This document shows, one piece after another, positions 1 through 8,627 of a DNA stretch of 64,000 bases; position 1 is the stretch's first letter, and each line of letters opens with the position of its first letter. Location: the NCBI GenBank assembly GCA_963539695.1, contig CAUTOC010000002.1:19546-83545 (forward strand). The letters are read 5' to 3'. The notes beneath the pieces are model-generated. The model had not been told where the DNA came from. It made no database searches and worked only from the letters and a program-made list of their open reading frames with translations. This DNA comes from Catonella sp963539695. Lineage in GTDB: Bacteria > Bacillota > Clostridia > Lachnospirales > Lachnospiraceae. The position numbers were made by a program, and so were the translations under genes.

Positions 1-1
1 A

Positions 2-487
2 AAAGTATCACAAAATACAGTAAGTGATTATGTGGAAGCCCTAAAAGAAGCTTTTATTTTTTATGAAGTAAGTCGCTTTGATATAGTAGGAAAACAGATA
101 TTAAGTTCAAATAAGAAGTATTATATAGTAGATTTGGGACTTAGAAATTATATTTTACCACGCAAAAATTATGATTTGGGTTTTTCTATTGAAAATATTG
201 TATATTTTGAATTATTAAGAAGAGGATATAATATAAATATAGGAAAACAAGATAAAGAAGAAGTAGATTTTATTGCCGTTAAAAATGGAATAATTACTTA
301 TATTCAGGTAACAGCAGATATGACAGCAAAAGAAACTTTTGAAAGAGAGATAAGACCGTTAAATATGATTAAAGATAACTATAAGAAAATAATTTTGACA
401 TTGGATAAACTTACTTTAGGTGATTATTCAGGTATTAAGGTAAAAAATCTGATGGAATGGTTGTTGGAGGATAGTATAAAATATTAA
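2..487 (+). CDS. AAA_14/DUF4143-type ATPase, C-terminal part (truncated by window edge)
   Basis: The reading frame is open from the first bases of the window, so the 5' end lies outside. The first visible residues, VSQNTVSDYVEALKEAFIFY, match the winged-helix linker typical of DUF4143. The C-terminal half carries the restriction-like nuclease pattern VDFIAV...YIQV, in the place of the usual (V)DF...E(V/I)K. In this family an N-terminal AAA_14 P-loop domain precedes this part; cellular roles are mostly unknown. A GTG at 32 could be read as a start but sits inside the conserved region, so I reject it. Three more intact members of the family lie at 25.7-32.8 kb. Family assignment is confident; function is not. 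Confidence 0.85.
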   Translation, partial: KVSQNTVSDYVEALKEAFIFYEVSRFDIVGKQILSSNKKYYIVDLGLRNYILPRKNYDLGFSIENIVYFELLRRGYNINIGKQDKEEVDFIAVKNGIITYIQVTADMTAKETFEREIRPLNMIKDNYKKIILTLDKLTLGDYSGIKVKNLMEWLLEDSIKY

Positions 488-515
488 ACTTTAAGAGAAG
501 AGTGGAGTAATAATT

Positions 516-1883
516 ATGAATGATACAATTACAGCGATTTCTACGGCAGTTGGGAATTCAGGAATAAGTATAATCAGAATTAGCGGAGATGAAGCCTTTA
601 ATATAGCCGGAAAGCTTATGAAATTATCTTCTACTGATGTAGAAAAAATAAAAACCCATACTATAAAATATGGACATATATATAATGAGACAGATGTAGT
701 AGATGAGGTATTGGTTTCATTTATGAAGGGACCAAAGACTTATACAAGAGAAGATGTGGTGGAAATAAACTGTCATGGAGGTGCATTTATAACCAGAAAA
801 GTACTTGAAACTGCAATAAATGCCGGTGCAAGACCGGCAGAGCCAGGTGAATTTACAAAAAGAGCCTTTCTTTCAGGAAGAATAGACCTTACACAGGCGG
901 AAGCAGTTATGGATATCATAAGAGCAGACAGCGACTATGCCATAAAGAGTGCAGGCAGAAGGTTAAATGGCGGAATAGGGGATAAGTTAAAGCCTGTAAA
1001 AGACAGCATTTTAACTGATATGGCTTATATAGAAGCAGCCCTAGACGATCCGGAGCATATGTCACTTGACGGAAAAGCTGAAGAAATAAGGGAAAATGTA
1101 GTTAACAATATAAATGCTCTTAATAACATTTTGGAAAATGCCGGCAAAGGCAGGATAATTAAAGAGGGTATTAAGACCGTAATAGTTGGCAAGCCGAATG
1201 TAGGCAAGTCTTCATTTCTTAACTATATTTCGGGGGAAGAAGTAGCTATAGTTACGGATATTCCGGGTACAACCAGAGATGCCTTGCTTCAAAATGTAAG
1301 TCTAGGGGATATCTCACTCAATATTGTGGATACGGCAGGAATCAGAGAGACTGACAATGAGATTGAGAGAATGGGAATAGAGAGGGCGAGGGAGCATTTA
1401 AGCGATGCTGACCTTGTACTTATGATAATAGATGTATCCAAGCCGCTTTCTACCGAGGACAAGGAGCTACTTACTGAAATAAAGTCAAAAAAGACTGTAC
1501 TTATATTAAATAAAACAGACCTTGAAAGAGGTTTAACTGATGAGGAATATAAGGAATTTTCAGAGTTTAACCTTGTTGAAATTTCAGCAAAGAAAAGGAT
1601 TGGAATAGAAAGGCTGACTGAGATTATTAAGGAAATGTTTTTTAATGGGGAGCTTGATTTTAACAATGAAATTTATCTTTCCAATCTTAGACAGGAAGGT
1701 GCTATAAGAAGGGCAAAAGAAAGTCTTAATATGGTACTGGAGTCCATAGATTCAGGTGTTTCTGAGGATTTTTATACTATTGACCTTATGAATGCTTATA
1801 ATGCCATCGGAGAAGTTACAGGGGATACTACCAGTGAGGATTTGGCTGATAAGATATTTAAGGATTTTTGTATGGGAAAGTAG
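516..1883 (+). CDS. mnmE: tRNA uridine-5-carboxymethylaminomethyl(34) GTPase MnmE
   Basis: MnmE, working with MnmG, installs the (carboxymethyl)aminomethyl group on wobble U34 of certain tRNAs. At 455 aa the length is normal. An N-terminal formyl-THF-binding domain comes first. A G domain is inserted in a helical domain: P-loop GKPNVGKSS near residue 225, IPGTTRD switch I, DTAG, and NKTD. The C-terminus ends CMGK, matching the family's C(I/M/L)GK ending with its essential cysteine. The start at 516 follows GAGTGGAG. In many Firmicutes mnmE sits near oriC with mnmG right behind it. Here mnmG is absent and a tautomerase gene follows after 14 bp. Confidence 0.97.
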   Translation: MNDTITAISTAVGNSGISIIRISGDEAFNIAGKLMKLSSTDVEKIKTHTIKYGHIYNETDVVDEVLVSFMKGPKTYTREDVVEINCHGGAFITRKVLETAINAGARPAEPGEFTKRAFLSGRIDLTQAEAVMDIIRADSDYAIKSAGRRLNGGIGDKLKPVKDSILTDMAYIEAALDDPEHMSLDGKAEEIRENVVNNINALNNILENAGKGRIIKEGIKTVIVGKPNVGKSSFLNYISGEEVAIVTDIPGTTRDALLQNVSLGDISLNIVDTAGIRETDNEIERMGIERAREHLSDADLVLMIIDVSKPLSTEDKELLTEIKSKKTVLILNKTDLERGLTDEEYKEFSEFNLVEISAKKRIGIERLTEIIKEMFFNGELDFNNEIYLSNLRQEGAIRRAKESLNMVLESIDSGVSEDFYTIDLMNAYNAIGEVTGDTTSEDLADKIFKDFCMGK

Positions 1884-1897
1884 AAAGGAGAAAAACT

Positions 1898-2242
1898 ATG
1901 CCATTTATTAATTCAAAAATTACAAAGAAGATTACAAGAGAAGAGGAAGTTGTAGTAAAAGAAAAACTTGGAAAAGCCATTGAACTTGTACCGGGTAAGA
2001 GTGAAGCTTGGTTTATGTTAAATTTTGAGCCTGAGAGCCATCTTTATTTTAAGGGCAGTAATGAGAAAGATATAGCTTATGTTGAGGTAAATGTATTCGG
2101 AAATGAGAATAGGGAGGCTTTCAGTAATTTAACTGCTGAGATAACAAAGATTTTTAATGAGGTTCTCGGAATAGAACCTGAGAGAATTTATGTAAAGTAT
2201 GAGACAACTACTAACTGGGGCTGGAATGGAAGGAATTTTTAA
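1898..2242 (+). CDS. Tautomerase/MIF-superfamily protein
   Basis: A 114-aa protein of the tautomerase (MIF-like) superfamily. Members use the N-terminal proline, exposed after Met removal, as catalytic base. I chose the ATG at 1898 because it gives Met-Pro-Phe and follows a clear AAAGGAG at 1884-1890. A TTG start ten codons earlier would bury the proline. The C-terminus, YVKYETTTNWGWNGRNF, is typical of phenylpyruvate tautomerase-like family members. It lies 14 bp after mnmE, probably in the same transcript. The natural substrate cannot be told from sequence. Confidence 0.85.
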   Translation: MPFINSKITKKITREEEVVVKEKLGKAIELVPGKSEAWFMLNFEPESHLYFKGSNEKDIAYVEVNVFGNENREAFSNLTAEITKIFNEVLGIEPERIYVKYETTTNWGWNGRNF

Positions 2243-2440
2243 TGGAAATTGAGATATACAGAAAACTATGTGCCGAATCAAAATCCAAATTATAGTTGTC
2301 TAATTTTTGGATATAGCATAAATGGAAAGATTTTGCATATAGTTGCAGGATGTGATAATATGAAAATATATGTGATAACTGTGTATTATCCTGATACAAA
2401 GAAATTTGAAGATGATTTAATGACAAGAAGAAAGAGGTGA
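2242..2440 (+). pseudogene. DUF4258 (MqsR/RelE-like toxin) gene with internal deletion and frameshift
   Basis: An ATG at 2242 overlaps the tautomerase stop and encodes MEIEIYRKLCAESKSKL before a stop, which looks like the usual DUF4258 N-terminus. In another frame the conserved C-terminal half follows at once: NPNYSCLIFGYSINGKILHI, then VITVYYPD. The middle of the domain (the WT.H...RM.ERGI segment) is missing and the frame changes at the junction. A TTG at 2249 could start a 63-aa C-terminal fragment but has no good ribosome site. DUF4258 proteins are usually paired with YgiT-type zinc-finger antitoxins, and one follows directly. I read this as a dead toxin gene. Confidence 0.7.
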
Positions 2441-2445
2441 TTGAT

Positions 2446-2562
2446 ATGTGTATGTATTGTAAAAATACTACAACAGTAAAGAGTAAAACAACACATGTTG
2501 TAAATTATAATAATTGTATTATTGTTGTAAAAAATGTTCCTTGTCTTGAATGTGAACAGTGA
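2446..2562 (+). pseudogene. Truncated YgiT-type zinc-finger antitoxin (MqsA-like)
   Basis: The 38-aa peptide begins MCMYCKNTTTVKS and has the hallmark VVKNVPCLECEQ, where YgiT-type proteins continue CGE... with the second pair of zinc ligands. Here TGA falls exactly where the next cysteine codon is expected, and the rest of the antitoxin is missing. The ribosome site AGAGGTG overlaps the end of the DUF4258 fragment, the usual toxin-antitoxin layout. The sequence continues directly into a methyltransferase frame, so this is one side of a deletion junction. Family membership is clear from the CxxC...KNVP...CEQ pattern. Confidence 0.75.
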
Positions 2563-3301
2563 GGATAAAAGACTTACTGCAAGCAGACAGGGACAGCTTG
2601 AGTATTTTATTACAATGAATTATGTGGATAAGTACATCAAGTCAGGTGATAAGATACTGGAAATAGGGGCAGGGACGGGGAGATATTCCATAGTACTTGC
2701 AAAAAATGGTTATGATGTTACTGCGGTTGAGCTTGTGGAAAGTAATCTTGAAGTCTTAAAGAAAAATGCCGAAGGTTTGGAGAATATATCAGCTTTTCAA
2801 GGTGATGCACTTAATCTTGACAGATTTGATGACAATACCTTTGATGTAACCCTTTTATTTGGACCTATGTATCATCTATATGAAGAAAAAGACCGGCATA
2901 AGGCTTTAGATGAAGCAATTCGTGTAACAAAGCCTGATGGAGTTATACTTGTAGCATTTTTATCTGTACATGCAATTATGATGAGTAATTATCTTTCAGG
3001 CAATTTTAAAGAGGGCTTTATAGCTAATTTTGATGAAGACTATAAGGTTAAGCATTTTACAGAGCAGGCATTTACAGGCTTTGATATAGCAGAATTTGAA
3101 GAAATGTTTGAGACTAAGCCTGTGGAATATATAACTACGGTTGCAACAGACAGTATTTTTGAAATAGCTGAGAGAAATCATGATTTTAAAATGTCTGATG
3201 AAGATTTCAGCCTGTTTTTGAATTATCAGATAAATATTTGTGAGAAAAGGGAAATGCTGGGGTTTTCCAGTCATTTGCTGTATATTTGCAGAAAGAAGTA
3301 A
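2534..3301 (+). CDS. Class I SAM-dependent methyltransferase, 5' end fused to antitoxin remnant
   Basis: A class I methyltransferase with motif I ILEIGAGTGRYS near residue 41, VTAVEL (motif II), an acidic GDA (motif III) and the family motif LLFGPMYHLY. Related proteins usually start about ten residues before the EDKRLT...RQGQ.EYF block. Here that leader is missing. The first codons (MFLVLNVN) are the preceding YgiT sequence read in another frame. No Shine-Dalgarno precedes the ATG at 2534, so translation may be re-initiation from the upstream fragment or may not occur. The rest is intact (about 248 homologous residues). Substrate unknown. Confidence 0.8.
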   Translation: MFLVLNVNSEDKRLTASRQGQLEYFITMNYVDKYIKSGDKILEIGAGTGRYSIVLAKNGYDVTAVELVESNLEVLKKNAEGLENISAFQGDALNLDRFDDNTFDVTLLFGPMYHLYEEKDRHKALDEAIRVTKPDGVILVAFLSVHAIMMSNYLSGNFKEGFIANFDEDYKVKHFTEQAFTGFDIAEFEEMFETKPVEYITTVATDSIFEIAERNHDFKMSDEDFSLFLNYQINICEKREMLGFSSHLLYICRKK

Positions 3302-3340
3302 AAGGATAAGGTATTTATAAAAAAGTAAGGATTAATTTAT

Positions 3341-3883
3341 ATGAATGAAACAATAAATGTAAATAAAAAGGAATATACTATTATAAAGCTGCTTGGAAAG
3401 GGAAAAGGAGGCTATTCCTACCTTGTTAATAATAATGGGATCTTATTTACATTAAAGCAAATCCATCATGAGCCTTGTGAGTATTATCAGTTTGGTAATA
3501 AAATTGAAGCTGAATTAAGAGATTATGAAAGACTTTCACAGATTGGTCTTATGTTACCGAAACTTATTTATTGCGATAAGGAAAAGGAAATAATTATCAA
3601 AGAGTTTATAGATGGAAAAACCATTGTAGAAATAATAAAAGATGGTGAATTTAAGGAAGATTATCTTAAACAGGTTATAAAAATGCAGAAAGTATGTAGG
3701 AATAATAACCTGAATATCGACTGGTATCCCACTAACTTCATTGTTCAAAATGGGGTGTTGTATTATGTTGATTATGAATGTAACCAATATATGGATGAGT
3801 GGTCATTTGAGAACTGGGGTAGTAAATATTGGTCGGATACAGAAAAATTTAAGGAAGCATTTGGTAAGGAAGAAAATGCGTAA
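3341..3883 (+). CDS. Small protein-kinase-like protein
   Basis: A 180-aa protein with a minimal kinase fold. The glycine-rich loop GKGKGGYSYLV lies near residue 19, and the lysine in TLKQIHH follows. An E-rich helix is next, then IIKEFIDG as hinge, NIDWYPTNFIV as a shortened catalytic loop (Asp and Asn in D....N spacing) and VDYECN in the DFG position. It is much shorter than the usual 260-300 aa Ser/Thr kinase and resembles the compact RIO/Bud32-like or lipopolysaccharide-kinase-like groups. It sits alone between a methyltransferase and a Fic gene. Kinase ancestry is fairly sure; activity and substrate are not. Confidence 0.7.
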   Translation: MNETINVNKKEYTIIKLLGKGKGGYSYLVNNNGILFTLKQIHHEPCEYYQFGNKIEAELRDYERLSQIGLMLPKLIYCDKEKEIIIKEFIDGKTIVEIIKDGEFKEDYLKQVIKMQKVCRNNNLNIDWYPTNFIVQNGVLYYVDYECNQYMDEWSFENWGSKYWSDTEKFKEAFGKEENA

Positions 3884-3908
3884 GATAATACGGAAGTAAG
3901 GTATAATA

Positions 3909-4901
3909 ATGGAGAAATATAAACCACCTTTTATAATTACAGATGAGATATTGATGTATGTATCATCTATTTCAGAAAAAATAGGACGGATTACTGCAAC
4001 CGGTAATCTTGACACAAGACCGTATCTCAGAAGAAATAATAGAATAAAATCTATTCATTCATCACTTAAAATTGAAGCAAATTCACTTTCTCTGGGACAG
4101 GTTAGAGACGTAATTAATGGTAAGACTGTATTAGGAGAGCAGAAAGAAATTCAAGAGGTTAAGAATGCTTACGCTGCCTATGAGCATTTATCCGAGATTA
4201 ATCCTTATGATATCAAGGATTTAAAAAAAATTCATGGAATTATGACAAAATATATTTTGAGAGAATCAGGTGAATTCAGAACCGGTGAAGAAGGTGTATT
4301 TAATGGTGAAGAATGTATATTTATGGCACCGCCTGCAAAGTTTGTTCCACAGCTTGTAAGTGAGCTTTTTGATTGGATGAAGAAAAATCATAATAAGATA
4401 CATCCGCTTATAATGAGTTGTATATTTCACTATGAATTTGTGTTTATTCATCCATTTTCAGACGGTAACGGCAGAATGGCGAGATTGTGGCAAACGGTTA
4501 TTTTGTCTAAGTGGAAAAAGATATTTGAATATATTCCTATTGAAAGTCAGATAGAGAAATTTCAGGAGGAATATTATGATGTGATTGCTAAGTGCCATAT
4601 AAATGGAGAATCTACAGTTTTTATCGAATTTATGCTGTTACAGCTTGATAAAATTTTGGATGATATTTCTATTCAGCTTAACGAAACTAATGGGTATATT
4701 TCGGAAACTGTTAAAAAGTTGCTTGATGTGATGGAATATGATATTCCATACACAAGTAAGACACTTATGGAAAAGCTTGGCTTGAAATCAAGAGAGGGAT
4801 TTAGGAAGAATTATTTAAGTCCTGCAATAGATATGTGTGTTATTAAAATGACAAATCCGGATACACCAAGAAGCAGAAATCAGAGATATATCAGAGTTTA
4901 A
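3909..4901 (+). CDS. Fic family protein (AMPylase-type)
   Basis: The Fic core HPFSDGNGRMARLW lies near residue 180 and fits HPFx(D/E)GNGRxxR, with catalytic His and the phosphate-binding GNGR. An N-terminal SSLKIEANSL matches the (S/T)xxxE(A/G)N inhibitory helix of class II Fic proteins, so the enzyme is probably self-inhibited. The last ~70 residues resemble a winged helix. Fic enzymes transfer AMP (or other nucleotide moieties) to Ser/Thr/Tyr of target proteins. Length (330 aa) is typical. No separate antitoxin gene adjoins, in keeping with the built-in inhibitory motif. Confidence 0.9.
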   Translation: MEKYKPPFIITDEILMYVSSISEKIGRITATGNLDTRPYLRRNNRIKSIHSSLKIEANSLSLGQVRDVINGKTVLGEQKEIQEVKNAYAAYEHLSEINPYDIKDLKKIHGIMTKYILRESGEFRTGEEGVFNGEECIFMAPPAKFVPQLVSELFDWMKKNHNKIHPLIMSCIFHYEFVFIHPFSDGNGRMARLWQTVILSKWKKIFEYIPIESQIEKFQEEYYDVIAKCHINGESTVFIEFMLLQLDKILDDISIQLNETNGYISETVKKLLDVMEYDIPYTSKTLMEKLGLKSREGFRKNYLSPAIDMCVIKMTNPDTPRSRNQRYIRV

Positions 4902-4926
4902 ATTAATGAAAAATGGTGATAGTATA

Positions 4927-5301
4927 ATGGATGTAAAAGAATTTTGGATGGATGTGCTGAAACAAAATAGAGAAAAACTTATAAGCTATTTTCATAAAGA
5001 TGCTATAATTCGTTGGCATTGCAGTAATGAACTTTTTACAGTTTCTGAATATATAAAAGCCAACTGCGAATATCCGGGAGAATGGAAAGGTAAAATTGAA
5101 CGTATAGAAAAAGTTGAAAATATGATAATAACAGCTGTAAAGGTTTATCCTGTGAATAAAAGCAGCTCTTTTCATGTTGTAAGTTTTATAAAAACAGAGA
5201 ATAATTTAATTACTGAAATGGATGAATATTGGGCAGATGATACTGAAGTACCTGAATGGAGGCATAATATGGGAATAGGGAGGTATATAAATAAGCTTTA
5301 G
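4927..5301 (+). CDS. NTF2-like/SnoaL-like protein
   Basis: About 124 aa with the pattern of a small NTF2-like fold: an N-terminal helix pair (MDVKEFWMDVLKQNREKLIS), YFHKDAIIRWHCSNELFTVS, then strand-rich YPVNKSSSFHVVSFIKTENN and the common C-terminal ITEMDEYWADD...PEWR. The signature ITE..EYW..D is typical of nuclear-transport-factor-2-family proteins in clostridia. The start could also be ATG 4906; 4927 was chosen because GGTGA precedes it and it aligns better with the fold. Ligand or reaction unknown. Confidence 0.75.
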   Translation: MDVKEFWMDVLKQNREKLISYFHKDAIIRWHCSNELFTVSEYIKANCEYPGEWKGKIERIEKVENMIITAVKVYPVNKSSSFHVVSFIKTENNLITEMDEYWADDTEVPEWRHNMGIGRYINKL

Positions 5302-5334
5302 AATATGAAATAATAGATTTTGTTGAGGTAAACT

Positions 5335-5820
5335 ATGGATAAAATTTTAATTATTATTGTACTTTTTGGACTTGGAATATTTTTCATAGGAAAAATGTTT
5401 AATCCACCGGTTGGACCTAAATATAAGTTAAAGTCAGTGGTTTTTAATCCGGACAATAATGAGATTTTAAGAGAGCTTGGAAAACTGATTTTTATATCAA
5501 AGGGAAAAAGAAAAATTATTTTGCCAACCGAATTTGATTTATGGACAGAGGCTAAAATTTTTGAAAATGGGATTGTTTTAAAGAAAAATAAAAAAGAAAG
5601 GACAATATTTTTCGGTGAATTATCTTCTATAGAGCCTTTCTTAGTTAATTCATTATTTGTAAAAGGTAAATATTTTGGATATTCATTTATATTGAGAAAT
5701 AAAAAAGAGAAAATAGATTTAAAAAGCTGTGATATGAATGATTTAGATGTGTTTATTGATGAACTATGTAAATTATTTTCGCAGGAAACAGAAAAGGTGA
5801 TAATAAAGGAGGTAGTATGA
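5335..5820 (+). CDS. Membrane-anchored hypothetical protein
   Basis: A 161-aa protein with one N-terminal membrane helix (residues 4-20, ILIIIVLFGLGIFFIG) and a ~140-residue strand-rich domain that could be PH-like (pattern ENGIVLKKNKKERTIFFGEL). I recognise no family. Its stop overlaps the start of the next gene (ATGA, 4 bp), so the two are translationally coupled and likely act together. Confidence 0.6.
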   Translation: MDKILIIIVLFGLGIFFIGKMFNPPVGPKYKLKSVVFNPDNNEILRELGKLIFISKGKRKIILPTEFDLWTEAKIFENGIVLKKNKKERTIFFGELSSIEPFLVNSLFVKGKYFGYSFILRNKKEKIDLKSCDMNDLDVFIDELCKLFSQETEKVIIKEVV

Positions 5821-6146
5821 AAACTTTTATAAAGAAATATTATGCTTATATTTTAGTAATGCTTGCATTTTATGTGGCAGTACCGTTGTTATGTAGGGAT
5901 ACGGGCAGTGCTATATTTACACTGCTTTGTCTTTTACCGGTTATATTATTTATACTTTCACTTGTATATGCCAAAATGAATGGATTTAAATGGTATTTAT
6001 CAATTATAATCGGTTTACTGTGGCTTCCTGTTATTATATATTTTAATGAATCTGCAACAATATATGCTCTTATTTATGGAGTTATAAGTTTTGTTGGACA
6101 GGGAGTAGGTTTTTTGGTGAATAAAATACTAAATAATGGAAAATAG
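5817..6146 (+). CDS. Small integral membrane protein
   Basis: 109 aa with about four hydrophobic helices (roughly residues 9-25, 32-50, 58-75 and 80-103) and short loops. A GGAGGT ribosome site lies inside the end of the preceding gene, and the two overlap by 4 bp. No family recognised. The coupling suggests a two-protein membrane unit with the gene at 5335. Confidence 0.6.
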   Translation: MKTFIKKYYAYILVMLAFYVAVPLLCRDTGSAIFTLLCLLPVILFILSLVYAKMNGFKWYLSIIIGLLWLPVIIYFNESATIYALIYGVISFVGQGVGFLVNKILNNGK

Positions 6147-6217
6147 ACTGATTAAAATATCGTAATTACTTTAGTAATTAATATAGAAAAAACTGTTGTT
6201 TGAGAAAGGAATTAAAT

Positions 6218-6538
6218 ATGTCATCAAGTAAGGAATATTTGAATTTTATCCTTGAGCAGTTATCTGAATTAGAGGATATTAGTTACAGGGCTATGATGGG
6301 AGAATATATTATATACTACAAGGGTAGAATAGTTGGTGGAATATATGATGACAGATTGCTTGTTAAACCTGTAAAATCAGCAATTGACTATATGCCGGAT
6401 GCAAAATATGAACTTCCTTATGAGGGGGCAAAAGCGATGTTGCTTGTGGATAATGTGGATAACAGGAAATATTTGACGGATTTATTTGAAGTTATGTTTG
6501 ATGAATTGCCGGTTCCTAAGGTAAAAAGGAAGAAGTAG
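6218..6538 (+). CDS. TfoX/Sxy N-terminal-domain protein
   Basis: 106 aa that match a stand-alone TfoX N-terminal domain: ISYRAMMGEYIIYYKGRIVG, DDRLLVKPV, PYEGAKAML and a C-terminal LP.PK. In Gammaproteobacteria the domain is part of the competence regulator Sxy/TfoX. In Firmicutes the short form is widespread and its role is not established. The ATG at 6218 follows GAGAAAGGA; an upstream in-frame TTG at 6200 would overlap that site. It lies alone in the array. Confidence 0.85.
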   Translation: MSSSKEYLNFILEQLSELEDISYRAMMGEYIIYYKGRIVGGIYDDRLLVKPVKSAIDYMPDAKYELPYEGAKAMLLVDNVDNRKYLTDLFEVMFDELPVPKVKRKK

Positions 6539-6568
6539 TTAGAGTTATTCAGATTGGAATAAAAATAT

Positions 6569-7204
6569 ATGAAAAGAGAAGAATATCTTATAAACCCTAC
6601 AAAGGCTTCATCTTTGACATACCGGAAAACAAATGAAATTAAGCTGTCTTCGAATATGTTGATATTAAATGATGAGGACTTTGATAAAAGTCTTTTAAGT
6701 GAGTATGAAGATAGGTTTTATTTTAAAATGTTTCATGATTTGAAATATATAGAAGAGGTTAAATTGCCTGTTTCCATGGAATTTGTTGATTGTACTATCA
6801 AAGAATATGCAAATCATATAAATGAATGTTATGCTGATGAAGGAATCTCTGATGAAGAATTGGGAAAATATCAGACAAGGGCAGTATTTGATAAAGAATT
6901 ATGGATAGCTTTGTATGATAATGAAAGAGAGAAAATAGTTGCAACCGGAATAGCTGAGTTTGATAGAATAATTAAAGAAGGCTCTCTTGACTGGATTCAG
7001 GTTTCAAAAGAGTATAGAAAACAGGGATATGGGAAAATAATTGTATGTGAGCTGTTAAATAGATTAAAGGAAAAGGCTGATTTTGTAACAGTTTCAGGAA
7101 GAATAGATAACGAAACAAAGCCTGAAATTCTTTATAAAAAATGCGGCTTTACCAAAAAAGAAATTTGGCATGTGTTAAGGAAAAAGAGTTTACGGGAAGG
7201 GTAA
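6569..7204 (+). CDS. GNAT-family N-acetyltransferase
   Basis: A 211-aa protein. The C-terminal half is a GNAT domain with WIQVSKEYRKQGYGKIIV as the acetyl-CoA loop (Q/R-x-x-G-x-G/A) and ILYKKCGF as the C-terminal motif. The N-terminal ~70 residues (ending near FHDLKYIEEV) are an extension seen in some clostridial members. One of five GNAT genes or remnants within 6 kb. Substrate unknown. Confidence 0.85.
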   Translation: MKREEYLINPTKASSLTYRKTNEIKLSSNMLILNDEDFDKSLLSEYEDRFYFKMFHDLKYIEEVKLPVSMEFVDCTIKEYANHINECYADEGISDEELGKYQTRAVFDKELWIALYDNEREKIVATGIAEFDRIIKEGSLDWIQVSKEYRKQGYGKIIVCELLNRLKEKADFVTVSGRIDNETKPEILYKKCGFTKKEIWHVLRKKSLREG

Positions 7205-7265
7205 TTGTTATATAATTCTGAAACTATAATGATAGATGATTAAATTTAAAACTATGGGAGATTAT

Positions 7266-7757
7266 ATGGGAACATTTTTATCTGAAATAAAACAAAATTT
7301 ATGCAGTAATTCACTTGTTTGGATAAAGCCGATAGAAAATGAAACTGACCTTTGGTATGCGGTAGAAGAATGTAAGATAACAAGTGAACAGATGGAATAT
7401 GTAAATCCTGCAAGTTTTTCAGTAGGAAGAGCATATTTAGCTCCTGAAAATAATGTACCTTGTGTTATTTACAATAATGAAAATAAAAGAGTGGGATTTA
7501 TTTCGTTTAGGAAAATAGTACTTAATAAAAAAGGTTTTAATTGGAGTTTTTATATAGATAAGAATTATCAGAATAAGGGTTTAGGAAGGGCAACCGCAGA
7601 GTGTGCGATAAAAACTTTGCAAAAATTGGACAGCAATATGCCGATTTTCCTAACTACAGAACAAAATAATGAGTTGGCTCAGAGATTATATATTTATTTA
7701 GGATTTAAAAAAGCTGATTTCTTGGATGGAGATGATTTGGTATTTGTGTATGAATAA
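7266..7757 (+). CDS. GNAT-family N-acetyltransferase
   Basis: A 163-aa GNAT protein: FYIDKNYQNKGLGRATAECA gives the acetyl-CoA-binding Q-N-K-G-L-G-R loop, and NELAQRLYIYLGF is motif B. The start at 7266 follows GGGAG at a good distance; an ATG at 7236 has none. The fold resembles spermidine/diamine acetyltransferase-like proteins, but the substrate cannot be assigned. Confidence 0.85.
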   Translation: MGTFLSEIKQNLCSNSLVWIKPIENETDLWYAVEECKITSEQMEYVNPASFSVGRAYLAPENNVPCVIYNNENKRVGFISFRKIVLNKKGFNWSFYIDKNYQNKGLGRATAECAIKTLQKLDSNMPIFLTTEQNNELAQRLYIYLGFKKADFLDGDDLVFVYE

Positions 7758-7775
7758 TTTATTAGGAGGCAAGGT

Positions 7776-8129
7776 ATGAATATAGGATTATCAAGATTTC
7801 GTGTTAAAGAGGGTAAATCTTCTGTGGTAGATGAATGGATGAATTTCTTAAATGAAAACATGGAGGAAGTTTTACTTACTTTGGATGGGGAAAAAATGTA
7901 TGTAGAAACTATATTTAGGGAGAGAGATGGAGATACAGAGTATCTTTACTGGTATTCTATTCAGGGAGAAAATGGTATTAGAGTAGAGGAATCTGATTAT
8001 TTGGTAGACAAGAAACATCTCGAATATTGGAATGAATGTATTGATAATGGCTATAAAGTAGATATGTCTATGCAGGTATCAATGATTCCCAAACATATAG
8101 CAAAGTTAATGGCAGATGTCGTAAAGTAA
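7776..8129 (+). CDS. DUF6176-family protein
   Basis: 117 aa with the family pattern VDEWMNFLNENMEEVLLTL, then GEKMYVETIFRE, LYWYSIQGE and KKHLEYWNECID. The function of the family is unknown. RBS is AGGAGG, 7 bp before the ATG. These small soluble proteins are often found in Firmicutes accessory arrays next to GNAT and immunity-type genes, as here. Confidence 0.7.
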   Translation: MNIGLSRFRVKEGKSSVVDEWMNFLNENMEEVLLTLDGEKMYVETIFRERDGDTEYLYWYSIQGENGIRVEESDYLVDKKHLEYWNECIDNGYKVDMSMQVSMIPKHIAKLMADVVK

Positions 8130-8185
8130 TAGATTTAGATTATAATATGCCGGGTTATTATAAATCAGAATGAAGGTAAGGTAAA

Positions 8186-8623
8186 ATGTGTATAGAATGT
8201 TACTCAGATAATAATAGAATTACGCCATTATTAAATCCACTTGATTGTCTTAAAAATCATACTCAGTATATTTGCGGAACCTGTGGGAGATGTATTTGTA
8301 TAGAAAATAATCCAAAACGCGGATTGCAGAGATGGAACTTTCCTTTTAAAAGCTTGGATATTGCTAAGTTGTATCTGCGTACGGCTGATTATACGATGAA
8401 AAAATCTTGCGGTATTTATGAGATAAAAAATGAAAAGGGCAGAGCGTCCTACAAAATTTTTCCTGATAACAAAGATTTAGAATTATATCTGAAAAATAAT
8501 AAAGGAAAAGTTTGTGAAACTATAAAACCGGCTTTTATGATAGAAGAATATAAGGAGTATGAGACTACTGAGGTGAGAAAACTAAATTCCGATGAAATAG
8601 AAAAGTATATGTCTGAGAGATAA
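8186..8623 (+). CDS. Hypothetical protein with zinc-ribbon-like cysteines
   Basis: 145 aa. The N-terminus has MCIECYSDN and CGTCGRCICIE, giving two Cys-x-x-Cys pairs that could hold zinc, followed by a mixed alpha/beta domain. It lies 4 bp upstream of a GNAT gene and is probably co-transcribed with it. I do not recognise the family. Confidence 0.6.
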   Translation: MCIECYSDNNRITPLLNPLDCLKNHTQYICGTCGRCICIENNPKRGLQRWNFPFKSLDIAKLYLRTADYTMKKSCGIYEIKNEKGRASYKIFPDNKDLELYLKNNKGKVCETIKPAFMIEEYKEYETTEVRKLNSDEIEKYMSER

Positions 8624-8627
8624 AAAA

